Source of the DNA: JAYEIA01 sp964472505
GTDB lineage: Bacteria; Bacteroidota; Bacteroidia; Bacteroidales; JAADGE01
Length of the DNA stretch: 64,000 nt
Assembly: GCA_964472505.1 (NCBI GenBank)
Contig: CAYYQW010000006.1
Coordinates: forward strand, 17,952 to 81,951
Direction: 5' to 3'
The notes beneath the pieces were generated by a model. The model did no database searches. It was not told the DNA's origin and worked only from the letters and a program-made list of their open reading frames with translations. This document shows, piece after piece, positions 42,555-53,200 of the stretch. The translations under genes and the position numbers were made by a program. Positions within the stretch are counted from its first letter, which is position 1. The number at the start of each line of letters is the position of its first letter.

Positions 42555-43904
42555 ATGAAACGACTTTTAGCTCTATCGGTAATAACTGTATTTTTAACAC
42601 AAATCAATTTATTTGCTCAAAACAAAAACTTTGATTTACTGGATGCCGTATTTAATGAAAAAGAAAAACAAGCTTTTCAATTACTCAAAGGCGGTGCCGA
42701 CCCCAATACCGTAACTGCTGAAGGGGTAAGCCCTTTGATGTACGCCGCAGACAAAGGAAACTTATACTTATGTAAAATACTAATCCGTAAGGGCGCCCTT
42801 GTAAACACCAAGCCGGACGACGGGACAAGTGCATTGCATGCAGCCGTAAAAAACAACCATACGGAAGTGGCTCTGTTTCTTCTGGAAAATAATGCAAATC
42901 CAAATTTACAAGACAAGAATCAACGCACTCCCCTACACTATGCCTGCGCATACGGATATCCGCGAGCAGCCGACTTTTTGCTTTATTATGGTGCCGACCC
43001 CGACATGCGCGATTTAGTCAATCGCCCGCTGATGATTACTGCCTATTACGGAGATTCAATCATGACGGATTTGCTGCTTCAATTCGGAGCCGATGTTAAT
43101 TTAGCCGGTTTCTTTAAAGATACGCCTCTAATTATTGCAAGCCAACAAAACCAACTGCATATTGCAAAAATGCTGCACAAAGCCGGAGCCGATATAAATT
43201 TACGCAACAACAGCAATTTGTCTGCTTTGGATATGGCGGTATTCAAAGGGCATAAAGAAATGGCAGAATATCTTTTAAGTATTGGAGCAAAGCCCTCCAA
43301 AAACATAAAAGACGGCATATCCACTTATGATCTTGCCAAAATTAAAGGACGATACGAAATCGGGCGATTAATTAAATCCGAAAAAACCGCACGCTCATTT
43401 ACCGACGGCAGATTTTCCGCAAGCTTTAAGCATAATACAAATTTTCAGGATTACCTGATTGGGCTTGAAACCGGTTTTCATCAATCATCGTATAATACCG
43501 AGCTGTTTTTGGGCTGGCAAAACCGTCCGTTCCGAAAAAAAGTACTGATTCCGGAAAGCGAGCACCTGCTTTACCAATACAGAGAATACCGATCCGGATT
43601 TTATGCGGGCTTGCATAAAAACTTCGCCCTTACACAAGAATTTTTTAACGAAGCGGGTCTGTATGCCGGAGGTGTCGGCACAATCTATCTGACCAACTAC
43701 AAAGGAAGCAGCACAAAAGCTCAGGAGTACTCTTTTGTGCCGCAAGCCGGTATTTATTGGTACGGACGCACGGCAGGTTTAAAAGCCGGCTACGAATACA
43801 GCCCCTTTAAATATGATAACAATAATCCGCATCGCTTTAACCTGAGTTTAAGAATATTTATCAACAAACAATTCCCTTACACGGAAAAATCCATGTATTA
43901 CTAA
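42555..43904 (+). CDS. Exported ankyrin-repeat protein with C-terminal barrel-like region
   Basis: 449 residues. I start it at the ATG at 42555, where a signal peptide begins (KRLLALSVITVFLTQINLFAQ); a longer frame upstream overlaps the previous gene. About seven ankyrin repeats follow (about 35-290), for example GVSPLMYAADKGNLYLCKIL, RTPLHYACAYGYPRAADFLL, LSALDMAVFKGHKEMAEYLL. The last 150 residues change character to alternating beta-type runs (FQDYLIGLETGFHQSSYNTE, YRSGFYAGLHKNFALTQEFF, TAGLKAGYEYSPF, RFNLSLRIFINKQF) as in an outer membrane barrel. This would display or hold an ankyrin domain in the periplasm. The partner is unknown. Confidence 0.7.
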   Translation: MKRLLALSVITVFLTQINLFAQNKNFDLLDAVFNEKEKQAFQLLKGGADPNTVTAEGVSPLMYAADKGNLYLCKILIRKGALVNTKPDDGTSALHAAVKNNHTEVALFLLENNANPNLQDKNQRTPLHYACAYGYPRAADFLLYYGADPDMRDLVNRPLMITAYYGDSIMTDLLLQFGADVNLAGFFKDTPLIIASQQNQLHIAKMLHKAGADINLRNNSNLSALDMAVFKGHKEMAEYLLSIGAKPSKNIKDGISTYDLAKIKGRYEIGRLIKSEKTARSFTDGRFSASFKHNTNFQDYLIGLETGFHQSSYNTELFLGWQNRPFRKKVLIPESEHLLYQYREYRSGFYAGLHKNFALTQEFFNEAGLYAGGVGTIYLTNYKGSSTKAQEYSFVPQAGIYWYGRTAGLKAGYEYSPFKYDNNNPHRFNLSLRIFINKQFPYTEKSMYY

Positions 43905-44498
43905 ATGAACACATTCCAAAGCAAAATAGAAAAAGAAGCCATTGAAAAAATGCCCATACGTGCATTTGAAGGCAAAACCTACACCATAGACAGCCGAAAA
44001 AAAGTTTTGCAGATTATGCCAAAGCTAAAGCAGGCAGATGTTTTAGGTTTTGATACCGAAACCCGACCGGTTTTTAGAAAATACCAAAGCAATCAAGTGG
44101 CGCTTTTGCAACTTTCCGGCGAAAACGAAGCATTTTTATTTCGCTTAAATAAAATTGGGCTTCCCGACGAGTTAACCGAAATATTGAGTAATCCAAAAAT
44201 TATTAAAAGTGGGGTGGCTTTACGCGACGACATAAAAGACTTGCGCAAGCTCAACGATTTTGCACCCGCCGGTTTTGCCGAATTGCAGAAAATTGTAAAT
44301 CGCTACGGAATTGAAGATGCCGGACTAAAAAAATTGACGGCCAACATACTGGGTTTCAAAATATCAAAATCAGAGCAACTTTCAAATTGGGAAAGAAACC
44401 GCTTAAGCGAAAAGCAAAAGAAATATGCCGCTACCGATGCTTGGGTCGGTTACTTAATCTACAAGAAATTACAAGATTATAATCCGACTTTGCTCTAA
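43905..44498 (+). CDS. 3'-5' exonuclease, RNase D-like (DEDDy)
   Basis: 197 residues. DEDDy residues in order: LGFDTETRP (Asp, Glu), VALRDDIKDLRKL (Asp) and KYAATDAWVGYLIY (Tyr/Asp motif III). No HRDC or other domains. It is a single-domain enzyme of the type found alone in many Bacteroidota and likely trims RNA or DNA 3' ends. It starts immediately after the ankyrin gene stop, so it is in the same operon, though a functional link is not obvious. Confidence 0.85.
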   Translation: MNTFQSKIEKEAIEKMPIRAFEGKTYTIDSRKKVLQIMPKLKQADVLGFDTETRPVFRKYQSNQVALLQLSGENEAFLFRLNKIGLPDELTEILSNPKIIKSGVALRDDIKDLRKLNDFAPAGFAELQKIVNRYGIEDAGLKKLTANILGFKISKSEQLSNWERNRLSEKQKKYAATDAWVGYLIYKKLQDYNPTLL

Positions 44499-44637
44499 GT
44501 AACAGAAGTTTCGCAGCATAATTTGTTCTACCGTGTCTTTAATCATTAAGATTTCAGAAATCAGAAGTCAGAGATCAGACACTTCATGTTGATGCCTGAA
44601 TAAGCTTGACTGTTATTAATAGTGTGTCTTGAAAGAC

Positions 44638-44662
44638 ATTTCAAATCTTTGAGATTTGGAAT
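44638..44662. repeat. Palindrome ATTTCAAATCT-TTG-AGATTTGGAAT
   Basis: 11-bp stem with one G-T pair between convergent genes (44498 and 44726). The same stretch has partial repeats (TCAGAAATCAGAAGTCAGAGATCAGA at about 44557-44579) and further small inverted pieces. It probably acts as a bidirectional terminator or is a common intergenic palindrome. Confidence 0.45.
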
Positions 44663-44725
44663 ATCTAAAAATTGGGTTTGTACACTCTAAGCTTGCAACC
44701 CATTAAATAAGGCCTTTTAAAAGAC

Positions 44726-45736
44726 TTATTTTAAGCAAGCAGGTGTCTTAAAGTATTGCTCCAAAAACTCTTCCGTAAACCGCTCTTTTCCTTTATGATT
44801 CAGATGGGAAGGATCGCCAAAAAGGCTGTCGGGCCAAGCATAAATTGTGTGTTGCAATTCATATTCCGGAAATTTTTGCTGCATTTTCTTAAAATAGTCT
44901 TCATATTCCTTTATAAAACCGGGATTCAAAGCTTGCACGGAACTTTGGTTCATGGGCATAAACAGGAAGATTAGCGAAATATCTTTTGCTTTACAAAAAT
45001 TTAACAGCTCATTAAAATAATAATCCGATAAAGGCGAAGGGGAAAAACTCTCATATCGGGTTTCGTGATTCAATTCACTGCAAGAGCTTTTTAAGCCGCC
45101 GTGAGCCCGCCCGCCTTTTCTGCGGCGCATATCTCTAATCATTTCCGTATTTCGCTTATAAGCTCTAAAACCATAATTCTTTTGCACATCTTGTTGATAG
45201 TAGCCCGGATAGTTCAGACGGTATAAAATGTATCGCCCTTGGGGGAAATTTCCCAAAAGCGTATCTTCCGGAAATTTATCGGCATTCCGAAAAATTTCTT
45301 TCATCTCATTATATTCAAAAAAATTACTGCGGACGGCATAATGCCAAAACACAAACTTTTCAATTAAAAAACGCGGTGAAACTGATAAAAAAAGTGTATC
45401 CGGTTTAGTTTTTACCTGAATATATTTTTTAAATAAATAATACATCTCAATAGGCGTAGTACCGCCGGCAGCAAAAGAATAAGCATCGGGGATTTCATTA
45501 AAATCCAAAGCTGCATTCAGTCGCGATTCGCCTACAAACAGATGCCCGGCAGACGGCAAATCATCCGGATTCTCTAAACTCCGGCTTATAAAGTGCCAAC
45601 GTGTAGCTGTAGGGATCCCGTAATGCAACGGAAAAAACTCAATATACAAGCACCAAAGCAGATAAACCGGTAAAACGGTCAACAATATGCGGCTAATTAT
45701 TTTTTTAAAATGCCGTTTTTGTTTATTTGTGTGCAT
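44726..45736 (-). CDS. SGNH-like membrane-anchored protein
   Basis: 336 residues. A single hydrophobic segment near the start (ILLTVLPVYLLWCLYIEFF). The SGNH-like nucleophile block is LFVGESRLNAALD and the closing block is GDPSHLNHKGKERF (Asp-His pair). The layout fits the ALGX/DUF1574-like hydrolases that accompany MBOAT acyltransferases, but no MBOAT gene is next to it here; one lies at 172-1965. The stretch of about 20 residues of high Arg/Gly in the middle (RRRKGGRAHGG) is unusual. Confidence 0.6.
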   Translation of the reverse strand: MHTNKQKRHFKKIISRILLTVLPVYLLWCLYIEFFPLHYGIPTATRWHFISRSLENPDDLPSAGHLFVGESRLNAALDFNEIPDAYSFAAGGTTPIEMYYLFKKYIQVKTKPDTLFLSVSPRFLIEKFVFWHYAVRSNFFEYNEMKEIFRNADKFPEDTLLGNFPQGRYILYRLNYPGYYQQDVQKNYGFRAYKRNTEMIRDMRRRKGGRAHGGLKSSCSELNHETRYESFSPSPLSDYYFNELLNFCKAKDISLIFLFMPMNQSSVQALNPGFIKEYEDYFKKMQQKFPEYELQHTIYAWPDSLFGDPSHLNHKGKERFTEEFLEQYFKTPACLK

Positions 45737-45740
45737 TGGC

Positions 45741-47648
45741 TTATCGGCGTTTTAATTTTTTTTCATCGGTATAATATATTTTATTGTTATCCAACAGCCA
45801 ACGAATTACTTTTATCACTTTATTCTCATCGCAATCAATTTTCTCAACCAAATCATTCAACTGCAAGCTTTCACTATTCAAAACCCGTTTAATTTCCTCT
45901 AAAATGGCATCAAACTCATAGGTACTTAAGTTCAATTCATTGCGTCTTTTGCAAACATCACATTCGCCGCAGCGGACGGTATTTTTTTCGCCAAAATAAG
46001 CCAGTAATATTTGACTGCGACATTTGGCCGTGCTTTCGGCATAATGCAGCATGGCGTTAATGCGTTTTAGATAACGATCTTTAGCTGCCTGATAATTATC
46101 TTTGGAAATCCGCAGGTTTTTAGCATCTAAACGCTCTTCGGTAAAAACAATAAAAGGCGTTTTACGCTGCGGCAAATAACGTATGATATTTCGTTCGTCC
46201 AAGGCTTCCAGATAGTTTAAAACAATTTCCGGTTTAACCTGTGCCTTTTTTGCCAAAAAAGTTTCATCAATGCTTACATAATTTGAAAAGAAACCGGTGT
46301 ATGTGCGTAAAAGCAAGCGAATGAAAGCATCAAATTTAGAATGTTCAATTTGAAACTTATATAAATCATCACGAGCCACTATGAAACTGACTTTTGAAGG
46401 CGAAAAATCTTCTTCGGTAAAATCAATATAACCCTCGTTCTTTAAGAATTTAAAGCTGCTGTATGCCTGAAGAATCGGCAATTTATAGCGTCCGGCAAAT
46501 TCCTTCATATTCATGGCACGAATGCTGCCCTTTCCGCCTCCTATCGGTATTTCATAATAATTCCCCAAATGCTCATAAACGCTTTTTATAAATTTAACGG
46601 AAGGGAAATTGGCCTGTGTTCTGCGGTCAATATTAATTCGGTCGGATTTGTGATACAACAATACGGCATAAGCAATTTTGCCGTCTCGACCACCGCGGCC
46701 GGCTTCCTGAAAATAGGCTTCCGGAGAATCGGGCAAATCGGTATGAACCACAAAACGTACATCGGACTTGTCTATGCCCATACCAAAAGCATTGGTGGCA
46801 ACAATAATGCGAATTTTATCTTTTTTCCACATAGCTTGCTTGGTATCTTTTAGGGCAGGATCAATACCGGCGTGGTAGTAATCTGCCGACACGCCGTTTT
46901 CTCGTAAATAGTGGGCTATTTCTTTGGTTTTTCGGCGGTTGCGAACATACACCACACCGGTTCCCTGTATTCTGTGTGCAATACGCAAAAGGTAACGCTT
47001 TTTATCCTCCACATCCCTTACCACGTATATTAGATTTTCGCGACGAAAACTTTTTCTGAAAAGATTTTTTTCTTTGAACTGTAGTTTTTCCTGAATATCA
47101 TCGGCTACTTCCGGTGTGGCTGTAGCCGTAAGAGCCAGAAACGGCACATTGGGCAACAAATTGCGTATGTTTGCTATATTCAGATAAGACGGCCTGAAAT
47201 CGTATCCCCATTGAGAAATGCAATGCGCTTCGTCAATGGCTATCAGGTTAATATTCATGTCTTTTACACGCTCTTTGAAAAGGTCGGTAGCGAGACGCTC
47301 GGGCGAAAGATATAAAAATTTATAGTTTCCAAATACGGCATTATTCAATGCGATGTCTATTTCTTTGCGCGTCATGCCGGAATAAACGGCAACGGCTTTA
47401 ATGCCTTGTGCCTGCAGATTTTCCACTTGGTCTTTCATAAGCGCAATCAGAGGCGTAATAACCAATGCCATGCCTTCACGAGCCAATGCGGGAACCTGAA
47501 AAATTATGGATTTTCCGCCGCCGGTAGGAAGCAAGCCAAGCGTATCTTTTCGGTCATCACCGACCGAGCGTATAATATCCTCCTGCATGGCACGAAAATC
47601 GGGATAACCCCAATATTTCGTTAATATTTTTTTATAGTCTGCGCCCAT
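45741..47648 (-). CDS. recQ: ATP-dependent DNA helicase RecQ
   Basis: 635 residues with the start at 47648 (MGADYKKILTKYWGYPDFR), where the family normally begins; a longer frame would add 15 hydrophobic residues. Motifs: GLLPTGGGKSIIFQ (Walker A), AIDEAHCISQWGYDFR (DEAH and aromatic loop), ATATPEV, GRGGRDG, then the RecQ zinc site CRSQILLAYF...CGECDVC and a winged-helix end. The C-terminus is a short helical domain and not a clear HRDC. It unwinds DNA in repair. It ends 4 bases from the next gene on the same strand, so it is probably co-transcribed with the SGNH-like gene. Confidence 0.93.
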   Translation of the reverse strand: MGADYKKILTKYWGYPDFRAMQEDIIRSVGDDRKDTLGLLPTGGGKSIIFQVPALAREGMALVITPLIALMKDQVENLQAQGIKAVAVYSGMTRKEIDIALNNAVFGNYKFLYLSPERLATDLFKERVKDMNINLIAIDEAHCISQWGYDFRPSYLNIANIRNLLPNVPFLALTATATPEVADDIQEKLQFKEKNLFRKSFRRENLIYVVRDVEDKKRYLLRIAHRIQGTGVVYVRNRRKTKEIAHYLRENGVSADYYHAGIDPALKDTKQAMWKKDKIRIIVATNAFGMGIDKSDVRFVVHTDLPDSPEAYFQEAGRGGRDGKIAYAVLLYHKSDRINIDRRTQANFPSVKFIKSVYEHLGNYYEIPIGGGKGSIRAMNMKEFAGRYKLPILQAYSSFKFLKNEGYIDFTEEDFSPSKVSFIVARDDLYKFQIEHSKFDAFIRLLLRTYTGFFSNYVSIDETFLAKKAQVKPEIVLNYLEALDERNIIRYLPQRKTPFIVFTEERLDAKNLRISKDNYQAAKDRYLKRINAMLHYAESTAKCRSQILLAYFGEKNTVRCGECDVCKRRNELNLSTYEFDAILEEIKRVLNSESLQLNDLVEKIDCDENKVIKVIRWLLDNNKIYYTDEKKLKRR

Positions 47649-47769
47649 CCTAAAAAATTTCAGACAAGATACAAAAAACAGTCGGTAAATCAAGTGCTGT
47701 TCCGCATAAGATTTATCGACTGTTAAACATGGATGAAATTCAGGCTTTCAAATGATAGCCGGTAAATTT

Positions 47770-48216
47770 TTATAAAGATACAATAAGCTTTTTAGCAATA
47801 TCACTCAGGGTATAAGTTACTGTTACATTGTATGTGAGTTCGGTATCGGTAGCCTGATAATCCCAATTGATTCGAGTGAAATCCGAATTTATATCGGCAG
47901 TTCCTTCAACCGAGGTACTTGTTCCTTCCAAAGTTTGTTTGGGCAGTTCTATTGTATAATCATCGTAAACAATGGCGTGTGCCACGGAGCCTTGATTATT
48001 GAAGTTAGTTATCAAAATCTGATTATCATTATCGGGATCAAGCGTAATAACCGATTCAAAATTATAAACAAACTCGCCGTCATTTAATTCGCAATACCAT
48101 TTTCGGTCGATTTCTTCACGAATGTCATCGGAAACAGGCGGTGCCGGCTCCGGATCGCAAGAAAAAAAACCGATACTGACAAATACAACTAACACAATTG
48201 AAAGTAATTTTTTCAT
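47770..48216 (-). CDS. Small lipoprotein of unknown function
   Basis: 148 residues. Lipobox VSIGFFSCDPEP (Cys about 20) after a short hydrophobic stretch. The mature part has beta-rich, Asp-rich runs (VITLDPDNDNQILITNFNN, TVTYTLSDIAKKLIVSL), which look like a calycin- or sandwich-type domain of about 110 residues. No family recognised. Confidence 0.65.
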   Translation of the reverse strand: MKKLLSIVLVVFVSIGFFSCDPEPAPPVSDDIREEIDRKWYCELNDGEFVYNFESVITLDPDNDNQILITNFNNQGSVAHAIVYDDYTIELPKQTLEGTSTSVEGTADINSDFTRINWDYQATDTELTYNVTVTYTLSDIAKKLIVSL

Positions 48217-48290
48217 AAGATATCCATTTAATCAAATTTGTAATACACATGTAAAACGATAAAACAGCCGTTTTTAGTATTTAGAATGAG

Positions 48291-49373
48291 CTATTGTACG
48301 TTCAGTAATGCCCAAACCAAATAAGCGGCATAAAGCAACAGCAGAAAGACAGCAAACTTTTTACCGATCTGCCAACCTGCAATCAGAAATACCAAAAACA
48401 CGATACCTACCGAAGCAAGCAGGAACTCAACACTTCTTAATAAATTCTCCGCTTCGATTATAACCGTTCCCCCGGAAACAATAATGAGAATAAGAAAGGG
48501 TAAACCCAAACCAATAAGAATATCAAAAATATTAGCACCCAAAGCATTGCCAACCGCTATGCCGCCGCGCCCTTGCTTAGAACGAACAACAGATGAAAAC
48601 AGATTGGGAACGGAAGTTCCGACAGCCAATACCGTAAGTCCGATAAGAGCTTCGGAAATATTAAGCAGAGCGGCAATTTGTACGGCACTTTCTACCAAAA
48701 CCCAACTTAAGCCGGCTATAAGAGTTCCGGAAATAAGAAAAATAAAGTAAAAATACTTCTTAGGCGGAAACAACTTGTCTATCACATAGTTAATGGGACG
48801 TTGCATAATTGCTATGAAATGATATTTTGTATCATTCGACACTTCTTGAAGGGTAATTTCTTCGTTAGGATCAATATAATCGGTCATTCTTCGCCAATTA
48901 ATCACTACTAATACATAAATAATATATAAGCCGATAAACATAGCCACATCCAATAATTCTATTTTACCGTCTCTAAAAACGAACAGAAGCAGGATAATTG
49001 ATAAGCCGTAAAAAAGCAAATCACGCACCATGGGTTGCCATGCCAAAAGCGCACGATGAACAATTGCTGCTGTGCCGGTAATGGCCAAAAGATTGAACAA
49101 TGCAGAGCCAACTATACTGCCTATCCCCAGAGCTTCGTGATTTCCTCCGGGATGCAGAACAGCAAAAAGCACAACAAACAATACGGGAGCACTTGAACCT
49201 ACTGCCATAAGCGTTGCTCCTGCAGCATCAGATGACATTCTTAAACGGGCTGAAATAAGTTCCAAGGAGCCTACAAAATAGTCTTCCACAACTTTAGCCA
49301 ACAAATAGAAAGTAATCAATACTATTAAAACGTAACCGGTAACAATCATTCGAATGTTTTTATCATTATTCAA
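48291..49373 (-). CDS. Sodium/calcium exchanger family protein (CaCA, YrbG-like)
   Basis: 360 residues with about ten membrane helices and the two alpha-repeats of the family: ATLMAVGSSAPVLFVVLFAV...GIGSIVGSALFNLL and GLTVLAVGTSVPNLFSSVV...AVGNALGANIFDILIGLGLP. These repeats form the ion path; the family exchanges Na+ or H+ for Ca2+ across the inner membrane. A charged loop joins the halves. Length is normal. Confidence 0.9.
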   Translation of the reverse strand: MNNDKNIRMIVTGYVLIVLITFYLLAKVVEDYFVGSLELISARLRMSSDAAGATLMAVGSSAPVLFVVLFAVLHPGGNHEALGIGSIVGSALFNLLAITGTAAIVHRALLAWQPMVRDLLFYGLSIILLLFVFRDGKIELLDVAMFIGLYIIYVLVVINWRRMTDYIDPNEEITLQEVSNDTKYHFIAIMQRPINYVIDKLFPPKKYFYFIFLISGTLIAGLSWVLVESAVQIAALLNISEALIGLTVLAVGTSVPNLFSSVVRSKQGRGGIAVGNALGANIFDILIGLGLPFLILIIVSGGTVIIEAENLLRSVEFLLASVGIVFLVFLIAGWQIGKKFAVFLLLLYAAYLVWALLNVQ

Positions 49374-49427
49374 AAGTTTGTAAAACTAAACGCAATATTT
49401 TACCGTAACAAATTTTTATTACAAATA

Positions 49428-50108
49428 TTACGGTTCTATACTATCCGTAAGTTTATTTCCGTGAAACGGACAATAATCCCAATGTCCTTTATATTTTTCT
49501 CCGTCAACCGGACAATACTTCGGAGGCAAAAACGAACCCACGGGCAATCGAAAAGAATAATCTTTATTGAAAAACTTCATATAATACCTGCCGGTATCAG
49601 TAGGATTTGGACGACTTTCAGGATTTTTCGATACATCAAAAACCACCAAATTTATATTTTGCCCGTAACTGCCCATCATTTGTGCAAAAACGGGTTTAAA
49701 ATTGGTAAAAAGCATTTGTAAGCGATATTCTGTGTTTTCGGGTTTGACCGGAAAATATCGGCTGCCGTAGGCATCGGTAAAAATTATGTTCTGTGTAATT
49801 TCATCTCCGGATTTATATACTACGTTGCCGTTCTGACCAATCTCGCCTTTCATCACGGCAAAAATATTATGCTGTTTTAGAATAGCAAGCAATTCCTCAG
49901 TTGTTTGCTTTGATTCTAATAATTGTTGGTCAAACAGTATTTCCCAATATTCGTAGGGCAGCCACCAGACAAAAGCCAATTCGTTACTGCGGTGATCTAC
50001 AATCATCAAATCGCGAGTAATCTCACTGATGCTGTAATGCTGTGTTTGCGCCGATGCTACTTGCATACCGGCTATAAAAATCAAAAAGAGAGCTGTTTTT
50101 TTTAACAT
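49428..50108 (-). CDS. Exported protein with C-terminal cysteine/histidine knuckle, unknown function
   Basis: 226 residues. Signal peptide about 1-20 (LFLIFIAGMQVASAQ). The C-terminus reads YCPVDGEKYKGHWDYCPFHGNKL, four possible metal ligands (Cys, Cys, His) in the style of a small zinc knuckle. The preceding 180 residues are mixed alpha/beta (EFVWWLPYEYWEILFDQQL near 40). No family recognised. A TACATTTG box lies upstream (plus 50162-50169). Confidence 0.6.
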   Translation of the reverse strand: MLKKTALFLIFIAGMQVASAQTQHYSISEITRDLMIVDHRSNELAFVWWLPYEYWEILFDQQLLESKQTTEELLAILKQHNIFAVMKGEIGQNGNVVYKSGDEITQNIIFTDAYGSRYFPVKPENTEYRLQMLFTNFKPVFAQMMGSYGQNINLVVFDVSKNPESRPNPTDTGRYYMKFFNKDYSFRLPVGSFLPPKYCPVDGEKYKGHWDYCPFHGNKLTDSIEP

Positions 50109-50161
50109 CTAATTTACAGTTATTTATACCCAAATTGAGCGATTCCGCTCAATCGATTAAG

Positions 50162-50169
50162 CAAATGTA
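50162..50169 (-). promoter_or_regulatory. -7 box TACATTTG of the gene at 49428-50108
   Basis: Minus-strand TACATTTG (CAAATGTA on plus), an exact TAnnTTTG match, 53 bases before the start codon. A small palindrome (TCACC-GACCG-GGTGA) lies just upstream of it on the same strand. Confidence 0.4.
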
Positions 50170-50270
50170 AGCATTTCACCTCACCCGGTCGGTGAAAAGC
50201 AACATTTCATAGATCGGGGTTATACATAGGTAAAGCGCTTGTTCGCTATGCTCCAACCGCTCAACTTAGC

Positions 50271-53200
50271 TTATAGTCTTATTCCAATAACCACAACATC
50301 ATCTACTTGCGGCTCGTCCCCTTTCCAGTTGTCATAAACCTGCTCAAGTATTTGGTGTTGCTTATTCATGGGCTCATGCGAAATCTCTGTTAATTTTTTA
50401 CGGAACGGTTTCTTCATAAATTTCCGGATTCTTGGCCCGCCAAACTGATCCGGAAAACCGTCGGAGAACATATAGACGGCATCACCGCTTTGGTAATCAA
50501 TTTCGGTATTTTTAAAAGGCTCCATAGCTTCGTATATGGCCACCGGCATGCGCTCTGCCTTATATTCGGTATCTTTTTTATCGCGCACTAAAACCAGCGG
50601 ATTAAATGCTCCGGCAAATTGCAATTTTTTCTTTTCATGGTCAATCACCAAAAGAGCCATATCCATGCCTTCTTTTGACTCGTGTACCAAACCCTTTTGC
50701 CGCAAGGCAGCAATCACATTTTTGCGCAGACGATTCAATATTTCTGCGGCATCGGTTATTTTTTTCTCATTTACAATTTTATTCAAAAAACTGATTCCCA
50801 ACATGCTCATAAACGCTCCCGGTACTCCGTGCCCGGTACAATCAGCAGCGGTAATCACCGTTTTTCCGTTTTGCCTGTTAGCCCAGAAAAAATCTCCGCT
50901 CACAATATCGCGCGGTCGGAAAAAGATAAAGTGCTCAGGAAGCAGTTCCTTTAGTTCCTGAGGGCCTGGCAAAGCAGCTGTCTGAATACGCTCTGCATAA
51001 CGAATACTGTCGGTAATTTCTTCATTCTGCCGACTAATCATGGTGTTCTGTTTCTGAATCTCATCGCGTTGCGCGGTAATTTCTTCGTTTTGCTGACGAA
51101 TTTCCGCTGTACGAATTTTCACTAAACGCTCAAGTTCCTTGTTTCTTAACTTAATTCTTCTCACACGAATGCGATAAATACTAACAACCAACACGATAAG
51201 CAAAAACACAATCAATAATTTAAACCAAAGTGTTTGCCAAAAAGCCGGCTCAATGGTAATGTTTAAGGCTGTTCCCTCTTCGTTCCAAACTTCATCACTG
51301 TTTGCTCCTTTTACTCTGAATGTGTAATCGCCCGGTTGTAAGTTGGTATAAGTTGCGAACCTTCGGGTACCTACATAATTCCATTCATCATCATAAGGTT
51401 CCAGCTTGAAAGCATAGCGGTTTTCGGTAGGAAAAATAAAATCCAAAGCTACAAAGCCAAAAGAAATATCATTCTGATTATGTTTGAGTTTGACATGTTT
51501 TTTTTCGCTTATGGCCGTGTCGGTTTTAAAAACTTTATTTGAAACTCTAAATTCGGTAATCAAAACTTGCGGGGCATAGGGATTATCTTTTACTTTTCCC
51601 GGATAAAAGGCATTAAAACCGTCGATACCGCCAAAAAACATTTCGCCGTCTTGAGCCTTACAATAGGCACCCGCCAAAAATTCATTATTTTGGAGGCCGT
51701 CGCCCATATTAAAGTTTTTAATTTTGAAAGTCTCTTTGTTCATACGAACCAACCCCCGGTTGGTACTCATCCATAAATTATCGCCTTCTTCAAGAATACC
51801 GAGAATAACATTGTTGGGCAAATCGGAATTATCGGTTGTAAAATGTTTAAAACTTCCGGATTCCACATCAAAACGATTTAAGCCACCTTTTGTGCCTATC
51901 CAAAGAAAACCTTCCGAATCTTCATGAATGGAATATATGCGATTATTTGTCAAAGAATTTGGGTTTTCGGGCTCATGCTGATAACGAAGAAATTTTCTCT
52001 CTTCCGGATACCAACGGTTTAATCCGTTCATGGTTCCTACCCACAATAGTTCTCGACTGTCTTCAAAAACCAAGGTGGTCAGATCATTGCTTAACGAGCT
52101 TTTATCGGACGCTTTGTGTTTAAAGCGCTCAAAGCTTTCATTTTCAATATCAAACAGATTTAAGCCGCCGCCGTGAGTGGCCAACCAGATTCGACCTCGG
52201 CTGTCTTGCAGAACATCCCAAACACGATTGGAACCGATACTTTTCGGATTATTGGCTTTATGCTTGTAGGCTTTGAATTTTCCGGTTTTTCGATTAAAAA
52301 CATTCAAACCGCCGCCGTCGGTTGCCACAAAAAAATTTTGCCGGTCATCTTCAAAAAGGGCACGTACATGGTTATGCGACAATGAATGCGGATTAGCCGG
52401 TTGATGCGTATAGTGCTTAAACTCATTTTTTTCTTTTATCCACTTATTAAGCCCGCCCTCAACGGTTCCTACCCAAATTACACCTTCTCGGTCAATAAAA
52501 ATGGAACGTACCTGCGAAGCCGACAAGCTGTTCTCGTCATAGGGATTATGCCGGAAAACGGCTAATTCTTCGGCTGCCCGGTTCCATTTGTTCACACCGC
52601 CCAAAGAAGTACCTACCCAAAGAATGTTGGTTCGGTCGCGATAGAGTGACAGAACCGAGTTGATGGACAAACTGTTTTTCAGAAAGGGATTATGGCTATA
52701 TTGATAAAGTTGATCGGCTTTTCTGTCGTATTTTAGAAGCCCGTTATTACGCGTAGCTATCCAGATGCTGCTGTCGGCATCTTCGAGCAAATCGGTAACA
52801 TCCGGCTCATCAATATCAAAAGTAGATTTGATGCGACCGGTAAAGTCATGCAATGCAGAATCATCGTGCTGTATAAATACCAAGCCGGCATCGCCCGCTA
52901 TCCAATAGAGTGAGTCGTAAGTTTGAATTACGGCATTGACTTTTCTTCCGGGCAAACCGTCAGAAAGCTTTAATTGGCGCGATGCATTTTTTTTGTAATC
53001 AAAAATGGTAAACCCGTCTTGGGTTCCTACCCATAAAACATGGCCGGTTTGGTGTAAAGTCGTAACGGTATCGTTGCTGAAAAGTGTGGGTTCGCAGCGG
53101 ATAAACTTTTCGCTTGCGACATCAAAACGATTTAAACCGTCGTGAGTTCCCACCCAGAGCGTTTCATTATCACCGGTTACGGCCGTAATTAAATCATTGC

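Noticed and set aside
47649..47693. Longer start for RecQ
   Set aside because: Adds 15 hydrophobic residues not found in the family; the MGADYKKIL start matches RecQ homologues.
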